Origin: Steroidobacter gossypii
Lineage (GTDB): Bacteria; Pseudomonadota; Gammaproteobacteria; Steroidobacterales; Steroidobacteraceae
Direction of reading: 5' to 3'
DNA length: 64,000 bases
Assembly (NCBI RefSeq): GCF_016801985.1
Contig: NZ_JAEVLS010000005.1
Span: forward strand, 124,001-188,000
Under the pieces are notes generated by a model. That model searched no databases, was not told where the DNA came from, and was given only the letters and a program-made list of their open reading frames with translations. Position 1 is the first letter of the stretch. Each line of letters starts with the position of its first letter. Positions 27,286-36,094 of this stretch are shown here, piece by piece. Both the position numbers and the translations under genes were made by a program.

Positions 27286-29270
27286 TCAGCGAGGCAGCAC
27301 GCCGATGGTTTGATATAGCTTCGGCACCTCGTAAAGTTTGCCGTCTTTGATCACCAGCTCGGTGTTTCTGATATCGCCGATATGTCGTGCGGGATCGCCT
27401 TCCACCAGAATCATATCCGCCAGTTTTCCAGGCGTGATCGAACCCAGGTCGGCGTCGCGCTTCAGCACTTTCGCCGCATTCAACGTCGCGATGCGCAGCA
27501 CCTCGGGCGCGGGGATTCCGGCCTGAACATACATTTCCAGTTCACGATGCAAGGTGAAGCCCGGCAGGTTGTCGGTGCCGGCCACCAGCGTGATCCCCGA
27601 GTCGTGAAGCAGTTTCACCATTCGCAGCATGGCGTCGGCGGAGTCGCGGTACTGCTGTTCGCTGCCTTTCGGGATGGGCAAGCCGCCGGCGAGCAATTCT
27701 CTGCGAATCTGTGGCGGTAGCCTGCTCGCGATGGGCGCGTACGCAGAGCCGATAACGCCGGGTCGATCGGTGAACATGGAGTAGAAGATGGTCACGGTGG
27801 GATCGACGACTACCTGCTTGTCCTTCAGCAGCTGCACGAATGCACGCACCTCGCTGGAGTTGAAATCCAGCTTCGCGGCGCGCTCCGCGACGGTGGTGAA
27901 GCGAGCCGGGGTGCGAGTGTCTTTCACCTCGTCGAAGAAGAAATTCAGGAACACGAAATTGATGTGCTGCATCTCATTGGCGCCCGCTTCGATGAACTGT
28001 CGCGCGGTCATGAATGCAGGCACGTGCCCGCCGACGCGCAGGCCTTTCTGGTGCGCTCGCTTGATGATGGCGGGCACCAGCTCGGGTTGAATGGAGCTGT
28101 AGATTTTTACGCCCTGGTAACCCAGCTCTGCGTAGTTGTCGACGGCGTCGCGAATTTCCTGTTCGGTGTCGACCAACACTTTGGTGGGGCCGGCGAATGG
28201 GCCAGGGCCGTCGAGGATGCCGGACATGAAAATGCGCGGCCCGATCTCGTCGCCTGCCTCGATACGGCCCTTTCAGCGCGAGCAGTGCGTCAGTGTCACC
28301 TGCCATGTCCCGAACCAGCGTCACACCGGCGGCGAGATGCTGGATGCCTTCGTCTTCTCCCAGATGCACGTGCATGTCCGCCAAGCCCGGCAGCAACGCC
28401 CCACCCCGCGCGTCGATTCGCTCCGCGCTGGCGGGGATGGTTACTTTTCCGTCGGCGCCGACGGCTCTGATGCGATTGCCTTCGACCAGCACGGTGCTGC
28501 GTGGGGTCGACTTGCCCGTCTGCGAGTCGAACAGGTTCGCATTCACGATGGCGAACGCGGCCGGCTGTCGCGTCAAAGCGCCGACCTGTTGCTTGGCGCG
28601 AATGTTTGCACGGGCGCTTTGCAGTTCCTGCAGTTTGGGAATGCTGGACTCCCAGCCTTCCCGAATCGTCACGAACCAGCTGCTGACGGTGGCGAAGAAG
28701 CTGCCGTCCTGCTCCAACCAGACGACCTCAGGCGCGAAGCCCAGGCCGGAGATCTCGTAGCTGGTCACGCGGCGTGAGCCTTGGTCCGACTGCACTGTCG
28801 TCTCGTCGGCGCGCCGGATCGTCGCCTGCCCTTCGGGCAGCAGAGGCAGCGTGTGACCTTTTGCTTGCAACAGGGCGTTCGCGAGTAGTGCGGTCTCTTC
28901 CGGGGTTGTTTGCAGGCTGAGGTAATACGGCAGGGGCGTTCAGCTGCTTCTCGCCTTTCTCGGCGTCGTTCTCCCAGCGTGCTACGCCTCGCTCGAGGGT
29001 GAAGGTTTCCTTCACGGGGACTTTGAGATAGTCGTTGCCGCTCGTCTGCAACTGCGTGGGCAAGCCGGCGTCGTTCACCTTGATCCGCGCCGTCAGCTTC
29101 GGGCCACGGCCGCGATCGTTGAACTCGAAGTTGATTTCCCGGACCCCGTCCGGTGTGACGCTCGATGTTTGTATACCGGCCTTGTTGCCGCCGAGAATGA
29201 CTGTGTAGCGCGTATCAGCCGCCGCGGCAGTGCTGATGAGCAGAGCGATCAGGGTCAGTACTCGTGACAT
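27286..29270 (-). pseudogene. Metal-dependent amidohydrolase, broken by two single-base insertions
   Basis: Three frames join into one protein of 660 residues if one base is removed at each of two short homopolymers: the G-run 28933-28936 and the C-run 28268-28270. Before the first site there is a signal peptide and a beta-rich domain (about 1-120). After it the frame resumes with LSLQTTPEETALLAN, a second domain, then the amidohydrolase barrel. The second break falls after LLALKG and resumes at RIEAGDEIGPRIF. All metal ligands survive: HVH in DMHVHLGED, Lys in GVKIYS, His in GGHVPAF and EMQHINF, and Asp in AGTDN. This is either a recent pseudogene or a sequencing error, since no other damage is seen. 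Confidence 0.8.
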
Positions 29271-29436
29271 GCCAGCCCCGTGGTTTTTGAGCAGGAGCGC
29301 AGTCTGCCAACTTCGCTTGCTCTTCGCCAAAGGAATAATCGTGTTTCACGAGTATCGACATTCAGGGGATAAGAGGCTCGCGACAGCTAGCCCTATGAAC
29401 CCCCCGAAAGGCGCCTCAAACCAGCAGCGACAGCTC

Positions 29437-31521
29437 CTAAAGCGCGACAGCGAGAGAAACGAGATAAGCGCGAATCTCCTCCGCTTGGGCCGCGGTGAGA
29501 GTCGAGCCGAAGCCAACCATGCCTTTGTCGGCGCGAGCGCCGTCTATGACGATGGATTTGAAGGTGTCGCGATCGACGATGGCGCTGGAGTAACGCAGAT
29601 CGGGAATGGCGGTGACGCTCCGAGCATCCATGCCGTGGCAGGCCATGCACACGCGATCGTAATTGCGGCGGCCTGCTTCGATATCGCCACCAGCGTTGGC
29701 GCGACGAACGTCCGGCGGACGACGGGCCGCGTTGGAGATCAACGCAGGCAACTCCGCCTTTCCACCTAACTTGAACGCCACCACGCGACCAAAAGCACTC
29801 CGGCTCTGCGAACCGCCCCGACCACCGGCGACAGCCACTCCACCGATGCCGGCAAGCGCCGCCACATACTGCTCGCCATCCAGTTCAAACGTCACCGGCC
29901 CACCGTGAATCGCATTCTGCACATCCCGCGACCACAAGCGCGCACCCGTGTCCGCAGCGTACGCATTGAACATGCCGTCGACCGACCCCTGAAACACCAG
30001 GCCGCCGCCCGTGGAAAGCAACCCGCCATTCCCAGCACGCTCATAGTTCACTCGCCACACCTCACGCTGAGCAACGGGATCCCACGCGAGCAGCATCGCC
30101 CCACCCTTGCTCTTCGCCGCGTCCGCCACCGTCTTAGCATTCGCCCCCTCGCGTGACAGCGAGAACGCAATTCCGGTATTCCAAGTACGATCGCGAAACT
30201 GAAACGCATCGTCATGTTTGTAATAACTCGACGCTTCCAGCGCCGGGATATACGCCAGCCGGGTCTGCGGACTGAACGTCATCGGATACCAGTTGTGCGC
30301 GCCAAGCGGCCCCGGCGACACCATCGCCGGCTCGCGTAGATAACGCGCCTCGGGAACGACCCCAGGCCGTCCCGTCTTCGGATCGAGCCCGGTGGTCCAA
30401 GTAACGTTCACATAGTTCCTGGCTTGAATGAATTCGCCAGTAGCGCGATCGATCACGTAGAAAAAACCGTTCTTCGGCGCCTGCATCAGCACCTTGCGGG
30501 CCCGCCCCTCGATGCTGAGATCGGCAAGGATGATGTGCTGAGTCGCCGTGAAGTCCCACGACTCCGCTGGCGTCGTCTGGAAATGCCACACATATTCGCC
30601 CGTCGCCGGCCGCAGGGCCACGATGGAAGACAGATAAAGATTGTCGCCTTCCCCGTTGGAACGGATGCGATGGTTCCAGGGGCTGCCATTGCCCACACCG
30701 ATGTACAGCAGATCCAGCTGTGGATCGTAGGCCATCGAGTCCCACACGGTGCCGCCGCCACCGTACTTCCACCACTCGCCATGCCACGTCTTCGCGGCCC
30801 GCTCCATCGCCGCGTTCTCGAAGCCATCCTTGGGATTGCCTGGCACGGTATAGAAACGCCACAGCATCTTGCCGTCGCGAGCGTCGTAGGCGGACACGTA
30901 ACCGCGCACGCCCATCTCACCGCCGCCGTTTCCGATGATCACTCGGCCGTCGATGACGCGTGGTGCGCCGGTGATGGTGTAGCGCTTCTTGGGATCGGTC
31001 GTCTGCACCGACCAGGCCGGTTGACCCGTCTCGCGATCGAGCGCGATCAATCGTCCGTCGAGCGTGCCGACGAACACACGCTTGCCCCACGCCGCGACAC
31101 CGCGATTGACCACGTCGCAGCAGGCATCGATCGCCTTCGCGCCATCGACTTTGGGATCGAAGCGCCACAACTCTCGGCCGGTACGCGCATCGAGCGCAAA
31201 CACCTTGCTCCACGCGGAAGTGACATACATGACGCCGTCGATCACCAGCGGCGTGGCTTCCTGCCCACGCGTGGTGTCGAAGTCATAAAACCAGGCGAGC
31301 TCGAGCTCGCCTACGTTGTTCTGGTTGATTCGAGCCAGCGGGCTGAAGCGCTGCTCGTCGTAAGTGCGCCCGTGAGTCAGCCAGTCGGAGGAATTGCCGG
31401 GCGCGGCCAGCAGACGTGACGCGTCGACTTCAGCAGCCGGAGCAGGGATGGAATGAACGAGCGCGACGCCGAGCATCGCCCCCAGAAACGCGCGCTGTAC
31501 TGCTGCATGGAATGGCCGCAC
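29437..31521 (-). CDS. PQQ-dependent quinohemoprotein alcohol dehydrogenase (type II)
   Basis: 694 residues with a signal peptide. An eight-bladed PQQ propeller (about 35-590) contains the vicinal disulfide cysteines C134-C135 (DACCDVVN) and tryptophan-docking repeats such as GRELWRFDP. A C-terminal cytochrome c domain carries C625-M-A-C628-H629. This order is that of soluble type II alcohol dehydrogenases, which oxidise alcohols in the periplasm. The start is GTG 31521, with GGGGGAG five bases before it. No dedicated cytochrome or pqq synthesis gene is nearby, so the cofactor must be supplied elsewhere or imported. Confidence 0.92.
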   Translation of the reverse strand: MRPFHAAVQRAFLGAMLGVALVHSIPAPAAEVDASRLLAAPGNSSDWLTHGRTYDEQRFSPLARINQNNVGELELAWFYDFDTTRGQEATPLVIDGVMYVTSAWSKVFALDARTGRELWRFDPKVDGAKAIDACCDVVNRGVAAWGKRVFVGTLDGRLIALDRETGQPAWSVQTTDPKKRYTITGAPRVIDGRVIIGNGGGEMGVRGYVSAYDARDGKMLWRFYTVPGNPKDGFENAAMERAAKTWHGEWWKYGGGGTVWDSMAYDPQLDLLYIGVGNGSPWNHRIRSNGEGDNLYLSSIVALRPATGEYVWHFQTTPAESWDFTATQHIILADLSIEGRARKVLMQAPKNGFFYVIDRATGEFIQARNYVNVTWTTGLDPKTGRPGVVPEARYLREPAMVSPGPLGAHNWYPMTFSPQTRLAYIPALEASSYYKHDDAFQFRDRTWNTGIAFSLSREGANAKTVADAAKSKGGAMLLAWDPVAQREVWRVNYERAGNGGLLSTGGGLVFQGSVDGMFNAYAADTGARLWSRDVQNAIHGGPVTFELDGEQYVAALAGIGGVAVAGGRGGSQSRSAFGRVVAFKLGGKAELPALISNAARRPPDVRRANAGGDIEAGRRNYDRVCMACHGMDARSVTAIPDLRYSSAIVDRDTFKSIVIDGARADKGMVGFGSTLTAAQAEEIRAYLVSLAVAL

Positions 31522-31672
31522 CGACTCCCCCTTTGGATCCGCGCCTTGGGTGACCGGCGCGGTGGGCGGAATCTTATACGGGCGGCCCGGGCTTCAGGCC
31601 CGCCGCCTTTTCAAAGAAACGTCATGATGGCCCGGTCTCATCGCCGGACGGGCGGCCCGTCGGGCGGGCGCT
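31522..31672. other. Intergenic region with GC-rich palindromic sequence
   Basis: The word acgggcggcccg occurs twice (near 31577 and 31648). The first copy is part of a bulged hairpin at about 31578-31605 followed by TTTT on the plus strand, although no plus-strand gene ends here. On the minus strand this is the 3' region of the small gene at 31673 and the leader of the alcohol dehydrogenase. Nothing coding is evident. Confidence 0.4.
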
Positions 31673-31879
31673 TTAGCGCAGCGACTGGCGAGCGATATTC
31701 AGAGCCGCTTCGAGGATGTCGGCCATGCTGTCGGTCTTGTTATAGGAGGGCAGATAGACCCACATCTTCACCACGTCGAGCGAGGGCTCGGTCGGCGCGT
31801 CCTTTTGCGACTGCGCCCCGACCTCGACCGACAGCGCGCCGCTGCGCAAGAAACTGATCGACATCACTTCCAGCTTCAT
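31673..31879 (-). CDS. Small hypothetical protein
   Basis: 68 residues, unrecognised. It begins MKLEVMSISFLRSGALSVEVGAQS, strand-like, and ends in a helix (MADILEAALNIARQSLR). The frame from the upstream TTG 31885 adds two residues, but GGGATTGGGA directly before ATG 31879 supports this start. It lies 52 bases downstream of the beta-barrel gene on the same strand, so the two probably form one transcript. No signal peptide. Confidence 0.6.
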   Translation of the reverse strand: MKLEVMSISFLRSGALSVEVGAQSQKDAPTEPSLDVVKMWVYLPSYNKTDSMADILEAALNIARQSLR

Positions 31880-31931
31880 TCCCAATCCATCCCGTTGTTA
31901 TTACAGATCCAACGCCAGCTTCGAGCGGCCT

Positions 31932-32564
31932 TCAGAACTGCGCTTCGAAGCTGAATCCCATGAAATTCACGCCGCCGCCGGTCTCGCTGAACAGACCGAA
32001 CACGCTCGAGCGGTGCCACACCAGAAAGCCCAGCGAGGCCTCCTCGATGGCGCCGCCGCCCTGGAACAATCCGAACTGGCGTAGCGGCAGATCGATGCTC
32101 CACTCCACGTAGTTCATCAACTTCTCCGACTCCGCGCCCTTCTTGGCGAAGTCACGCACCTCGCTCATCGGGATGCGCGTGACGTAGCTGAGCCCTTCAC
32201 CCAGCCCGAGCCGGACCTGCTTGTCGGTCCACGGCAGCTTCCAGCGATAGTGCGCCTTGATGTACGCCGTCACGCCGTAAGCGTCGTCCTGATAGCCCCG
32301 CTCGTCCAGGTACTGCACACCCAGGTTCGCGGTCATCTCCAGCGGCAGCGTGAACAACGTATCGCTGTACTGGTAGCCGTACACCGCGCCGATCAGATAG
32401 TTCGACTCCGGAGACGCGTCATAATCGCCGATCACCACCGTCGCCAGATCGGTCTCGGACGACTTGTTCCAATGCACCCGCAGGCTTTGCTCACCCTCGG
32501 CGTGCGCCGTCGAGCCGAGCAACCCGGCAATCAATGCAGTGGCGATGAAAAATCGACAAACCAC
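31932..32564 (-). CDS. Exported beta-barrel-like outer-membrane protein
   Basis: 210 residues: signal peptide (FFIATALIAGLLGSTAHA), then alternating strands with aromatic girdle residues (NYLIGAVYGYQYSDTLF, YIKAHYRWKLPW, SLGFLVWHRSSVFGLF), ending GFSFEAQF with a terminal Phe. This is characteristic of small outer-membrane barrels of about 8-10 strands. The function is not identified. I start at the GTG at 32564 because GAGGAAAC precedes it; the frame continues upstream without coding character. Confidence 0.72.
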   Translation of the reverse strand: MVCRFFIATALIAGLLGSTAHAEGEQSLRVHWNKSSETDLATVVIGDYDASPESNYLIGAVYGYQYSDTLFTLPLEMTANLGVQYLDERGYQDDAYGVTAYIKAHYRWKLPWTDKQVRLGLGEGLSYVTRIPMSEVRDFAKKGAESEKLMNYVEWSIDLPLRQFGLFQGGGAIEEASLGFLVWHRSSVFGLFSETGGGVNFMGFSFEAQF

Positions 32565-32758
32565 GGGCGTTTCCTCGGTGAGCGGCCAGCAACCGCCGAA
32601 ATTCGGCGCGCTGCATCTTAGCGACTGGCAGGCTGGCAGGCTGTACGATGAAACCTTAAGCGGCGGTAGTTTGACGCGGACAGAGCCGCGCATATGTGAC
32701 GTGATCGCCATTCTGTGGCTCCCTGGCGGGCAGCCGCCGATGCGCGCATCATTCATGC

Positions 32759-33589
32759 ATGACCAAGCATCGAAACCCGCAAGCCGAGCAGATGGCGGAC
32801 GAGTCTATGATCCGCAACCTGCGTGCCCAGGCCGAGGCCATCTGGCCGCAAGAACAATGCTTACTCGAGCGTTATGGACAGCCGTCACGCATCGCTGACA
32901 TCGGCTGTGGTAGCGGCGAAATCACCTGCCGGCTGGCCGAGCGCTACCCTGACGCCCAGCTCGTCGGGGTCGATATTTTGGAAAGCTCCGTGGCCTATGC
33001 GCGACGCGCTCATGCCTCGCTGTCCCCACGCGTGCGGTTCGAACAAGGCGACGCGTTCGAGCTGAGATTCCCGGCCGACGAGTTCGACCTGGTGGTGTGT
33101 CGTCACATGACCCAGGCGGTGCCCGATCCGGAAAAGGTCCTGAGCGAACTGTGCCGCATCGTCCGGCCGGACGGTTGGATACACGTGCTCAGCGAGGACT
33201 ACGGGATGTTGCACATGCCGGCCGGCAGCGTGGATCCCGACCGGCTGTGGCATGAAGGTGTCATCGAATATACCCGTCGCACCCACACCGACGCGCGCAT
33301 CGGCCGACGCACCTGGTCCATCATGAACCACCTGGGCTTGCAGGATCTGCGCGTCGACTATGTGGTGGTGGATACATTGCGCGTCCCCCGCCAGACTTTT
33401 GGCGCCATCCTGGGCGCCTGGCGCGACGGTTATACCGAAGCGCTGGCCGAGCACAGCAAGCTGAATGAGAATGAGCTTCGTGCGCTATTCGATCAGATCG
33501 TGAGCGCCATTCTCGATCCCGCTCAGTACGCGGTGTGGCACATTCCCATCGTCAGCGGGCGCAAGCCGGCTCAACGTTTCCAGCCGTAA
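32759..33589 (+). CDS. Class I SAM-dependent methyltransferase
   Basis: 276 residues, cytoplasmic. Motif I is IADIGCGSGEITCRLAE at about 46-62, the acidic ribose-binding residue follows in LVGVDILE, and motif IV is FDLVVCRHMTQAVPDPEKVL. This is the Rossmann-like methyltransferase fold of the UbiE/small-molecule group. The substrate is unknown. Start is the ATG at 32759. The last 19 bases overlap the 3' end of the convergent gene at 33571. Confidence 0.88.
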   Translation: MTKHRNPQAEQMADESMIRNLRAQAEAIWPQEQCLLERYGQPSRIADIGCGSGEITCRLAERYPDAQLVGVDILESSVAYARRAHASLSPRVRFEQGDAFELRFPADEFDLVVCRHMTQAVPDPEKVLSELCRIVRPDGWIHVLSEDYGMLHMPAGSVDPDRLWHEGVIEYTRRTHTDARIGRRTWSIMNHLGLQDLRVDYVVVDTLRVPRQTFGAILGAWRDGYTEALAEHSKLNENELRALFDQIVSAILDPAQYAVWHIPIVSGRKPAQRFQP

Positions 33590-34041
33590 GCCAGCTCGAA
33601 GCGCAGCCCGAGCACCCACGAATCGTCCAATGTGACATCCGTGCCGGGCATGGGCTCGAACGGCCGGGCGACTTCCAGCCCCTCATCGCGATAGGTCAGC
33701 TCCCAGGCGGAGCGGTGCTGGAAGCCCGGCAGCTCGTCGCTGCGCTGACGGCCGCTGTCATCCTCTTGTTCGTGGTAGTACGCAGCATATTCAGCCACTG
33801 TTGGCGGCGCTTCGAGCTCGTCACCTTCGACCACGAACACCTGGTACGACGGCTTCAGAGTACGCAACGTTTTAATAACAAACGAAGTGGCGGTGTCGAC
33901 CGCGGCAGTGACATCGAGCCGGACGGTCTTTGGAGCTGTGGCGGGGGCGCGCTGGCAATTCTCGCAAGCCTGCGCCGGTGAACTGACGATCGCTATAAGA
34001 AAAAAGGCCGCCCCTTGCGCGGCGGCCGAAATGCGACCCAT
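33571..34041 (-). CDS. Exported hypothetical protein
   Basis: 156 residues. A signal peptide (MGRISAAAQGAAFFLIAIVSSPAQA) precedes a mature start CENCQR with two close cysteines. The rest is mixed strand and charged, ending in beta-like LDDSWVLGLRFELAYGWKR. No family recognised. GGGAG lies seven bases before ATG 34041, so the GTG at 34047 is less likely. A terminator-like hairpin sits inside the signal-peptide codons. Confidence 0.65.
   Translation of the reverse strand: MGRISAAAQGAAFFLIAIVSSPAQACENCQRAPATAPKTVRLDVTAAVDTATSFVIKTLRTLKPSYQVFVVEGDELEAPPTVAEYAAYYHEQEDDSGRQRSDELPGFQHRSAWELTYRDEGLEVARPFEPMPGTDVTLDDSWVLGLRFELAYGWKR
34000..34027 (-). terminator. Terminator-like hairpin inside the start of a coding region
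   Basis: On the minus strand ggccgcc (34027-34021) and ggcggcc (34012-34006) pair over seven bases with an 8-base loop, followed directly by six T residues (34005-34000). This is a textbook intrinsic terminator shape located about 15 bases into the gene at 33571. It may be coincidence of Ala-Ala codons, or an attenuator that limits expression. Confidence 0.4.
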
Positions 34042-34241
34042 CGTCACACTCCCACTGAATGTCTCTATGTAACGGCACCGCGCACGCCTGGCTCAAGTGT
34101 CGAACCGTGCATGTGGGCATCAGATATTCCCTGAAGCGCCGCGCCGGATTTCGGTCAGTAGCGGTCCTCATTGTGTTGACAACGCAAACGGACGAGGGAC
34201 AATTTGGCCACGGCGTCGTGCGCGTTTGCGTAGGAAGTAGG

Positions 34242-34619
34242 ATGGGACAGCACACCCAAGGACCTTGGATCGTCAGTCTCGATCCGCGTTACCCCAGCGA
34301 ACCCTGCATCGATGCGGTGGTCGACGGGGTGGTCTGGCACGTCGCTCTATGTCATAACGCCGCGGGTCCCGACGAGGGCTGCGCCGAAGCCAACGCCCGC
34401 CTGATCGCCGCCGCGCCCGAGCTGCTCGCCACGCTCAAAGACGTTTTGCCGGTCTTGCGCGCCGAGTTGGAAAAACAATCGGCAGCCAGCGCCGGCAAGG
34501 AAAACGTCGAATCCATCGGCCTGCGCACCGCCCGCTCGCGCTATGAAGCCGCGGTTTCAGTGCTGGCAAAGATTGACGCGGCCGAACCCTACATCGAGCC
34601 GCATTCCGAGCGCTCCTGA
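34242..34619 (+). CDS. Phage-style small hypothetical protein
   Basis: 125 residues. It starts MGQHTQGPWIVS and contains EANARLIAAAPELLATLKDVLP, a motif pair common in uncharacterised small proteins of Siphoviridae-like phages and prophages. The second half is a helical segment. TAGGAAGTAGG precedes ATG 34242; an in-frame upstream frame to 34059 lacks coding character. No other phage gene is nearby, so it is a solitary remnant or a domesticated gene. Function unknown. Confidence 0.65.
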   Translation: MGQHTQGPWIVSLDPRYPSEPCIDAVVDGVVWHVALCHNAAGPDEGCAEANARLIAAAPELLATLKDVLPVLRAELEKQSAASAGKENVESIGLRTARSRYEAAVSVLAKIDAAEPYIEPHSERS

Positions 34620-34763
34620 GCGAAGCATTCCTAGCTTCACTCCAGCCGCGCAGCGCGAATTGTAACAATTCATCTCGGATTCAGAGTCGAATACAACACT
34701 ATTAGGCAAACGTCGCACCGATGGAGCTGCGACCCTTTGCGTCCGTAGCGCATCCAGCAGCGA

Positions 34764-35531
34764 ATGTTGCGAACTGTTGCCTGGATGCTCATTACGGTGG
34801 CGCGAACTGCCGCGGCCGTCGTTCTCACTGCCGCGCTGACGGTGTGCGGCAACAACTCCCTCGATAAGGACCAGAGCACGTTCCACGTGCGCAGCCTCAA
34901 CCTGGTGAAGGAGTCGCCTACGCTGGCGGTCGATGTGGACGATGCGTCCATGTTCACTGACGGTTACGGCCGCGCCAGCCGCTTCACTGCCGGTGACCCA
35001 GGTCAGCACACGCTCAGCTTCAGCGCGATTCTGCCGCCCGATCGTGACGACGATGAAATCGCGACCCGGGTCAGCGGCGCCTCGGCATACACATTTCTGG
35101 CTGGCACCGAATACACCGTGGTGGCTTACGGGACCATGGACGACCTTCGCACCTTCATCATCGAAGGTCTGGATCAACGCGAGCACGTCGAGGACGACAA
35201 GCTGGTGCTGCAATTCACTCACGCTTCGCCGGACACGCCGGCGGTGGACGTGTATGTGACCGCGGTGAAGGCCGGCATCACCTCGCGATACTATGTCGAC
35301 ACGTTATCGCTCACCGAAACCTCCGGTCCGCTCGAGCTGTCGCTGCTGCGGGATGACGGCTCTGAAACGGATGAACCTCTCTCGGCCGATGTCGTGATCG
35401 AATTGATGGCGGCCGGCACCAGCGACCTGGTGTATCGCTCCGATTCGCTCACGTTCACCGAACGCAATCGCATCATGCTGGCGATCGCCAGCAACCTGGA
35501 ACTGCTGCCGGTGAGCGCCGTGGCGGATTGA
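34764..35531 (+). CDS. DUF4397-domain exported protein
   Basis: 255 residues with an N-terminal hydrophobic signal ending in TVCGNN (possible lipid Cys). Two DUF4397-type beta units are visible, the second with VLQFTHASPDTPAVDVYVTA, the diagnostic strand. DUF4397 proteins are extracellular, beta-sandwich, and of unknown role, often adhesion-like. It begins at ATG 34764 without a strong Shine-Dalgarno. An intergenic tract of 280 bases follows. Confidence 0.85.
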   Translation: MLRTVAWMLITVARTAAAVVLTAALTVCGNNSLDKDQSTFHVRSLNLVKESPTLAVDVDDASMFTDGYGRASRFTAGDPGQHTLSFSAILPPDRDDDEIATRVSGASAYTFLAGTEYTVVAYGTMDDLRTFIIEGLDQREHVEDDKLVLQFTHASPDTPAVDVYVTAVKAGITSRYYVDTLSLTETSGPLELSLLRDDGSETDEPLSADVVIELMAAGTSDLVYRSDSLTFTERNRIMLAIASNLELLPVSAVAD

Positions 35532-35811
35532 TCGCTACACGAACCCCTCCTCACGACGCTCGGTGTTCTCGATTGCCGGTCGCAATTTCGAACACGCGTT
35601 AGAAGATCTCGCGCTGCAAGTTGATCCGGGTGGTCTTCGGGTTTCACCTCGATTCCGGTTGGCGACCCAAGGTGCAAGGTGGCGAGCGTCCGGCAACACA
35701 GCAGCAGAAGGCCGCATCGATACGATCGAGTAGAAGCCCGTCGCAATTTAACATTTGACGTTTCTGGAGCAACGTCGAATGTTAAATCAAACGGAGTCTC
35801 CGTGATCTTCT
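35532..35811. other. 280-base intergenic tract holding a long inverted repeat
   Basis: After the DUF4397 gene there is no convincing reading frame. The only clear structure is the AT-rich inverted repeat at 35746-35787 described separately. The surrounding sequence is less GC-rich than the neighbouring genes. Confidence 0.45.
35746..35787. repeat. Long near-perfect inverted repeat, 17-base arms
   Basis: Left arm 35746-35762, 8-base loop (tctggagc), right arm 35771-35787. Sixteen of 17 positions pair and the remaining one is a single mismatch. The arms are AT-rich in a GC-rich region. The outer seven bases are ATTTAAC and GTTAAAT, which formally fit the RYYYAAC/GTTRRRY cores of integron attC sites, but the element is short for attC. 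It ends 24 bases before the small lipoprotein gene. Confidence 0.75.
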
Positions 35812-35964
35812 ATGCATCGCACTCGGTTTCTCCCAACTGCCGTCCGCGCCGTGCTCATATTCCTTGCTGTACTAGCCGCGTGCAGTCGCCTCGCGACCGA
35901 TCCACCAAAAACGGATCGTGGTCATTGGATTCGCAACACGGATCTGTTCGATCGAGCGAAGTAG
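35812..35964 (+). CDS. Very small predicted lipoprotein
   Basis: 50 residues, unrecognised. It starts MHRTRFLPTAVRAVLIF, a basic then hydrophobic signal, and has the lipobox LAAC (Cys24), followed by only 26 polar residues ending NTDLFDRAK. This is a convincing lipoprotein precursor although it is tiny. A GGAG lies about 16 bases before ATG 35812, which is far. A possible continuation lies in the next frame just after the stop (RVLKLVLYPDAPYPLL to 36041), so it could be the truncated start of a longer ancestral gene. Confidence 0.5.
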   Translation: MHRTRFLPTAVRAVLIFLAVLAACSRLATDPPKTDRGHWIRNTDLFDRAK

Positions 35965-36094
35965 TGCTAGCTCACGGTGACCGTCGCGTCCTGAAACTGG
36001 TACTGTATCCGGACGCCCCGTATCCGTTACTTCGGACTTGACGGGTGCACGCGATCGATGAACATCGCAGCAAGCTGACCGAGTTTATTCTCAG

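Noticed and set aside
35746-35787. Integron attC site
   Set aside because: The RYYYAAC/GTTRRRY match follows automatically from the symmetry, the element is shorter than typical attC sites, lacks extrahelical bases, and no array or integrase is seen. Kept only as a possibility.
35679-36041. A 120-codon frame overlapping the small lipoprotein
   Set aside because: It crosses the inverted repeat, has no domain and poor composition, and competes with the better lipobox frame. Its last part was noted as a possible remnant only.
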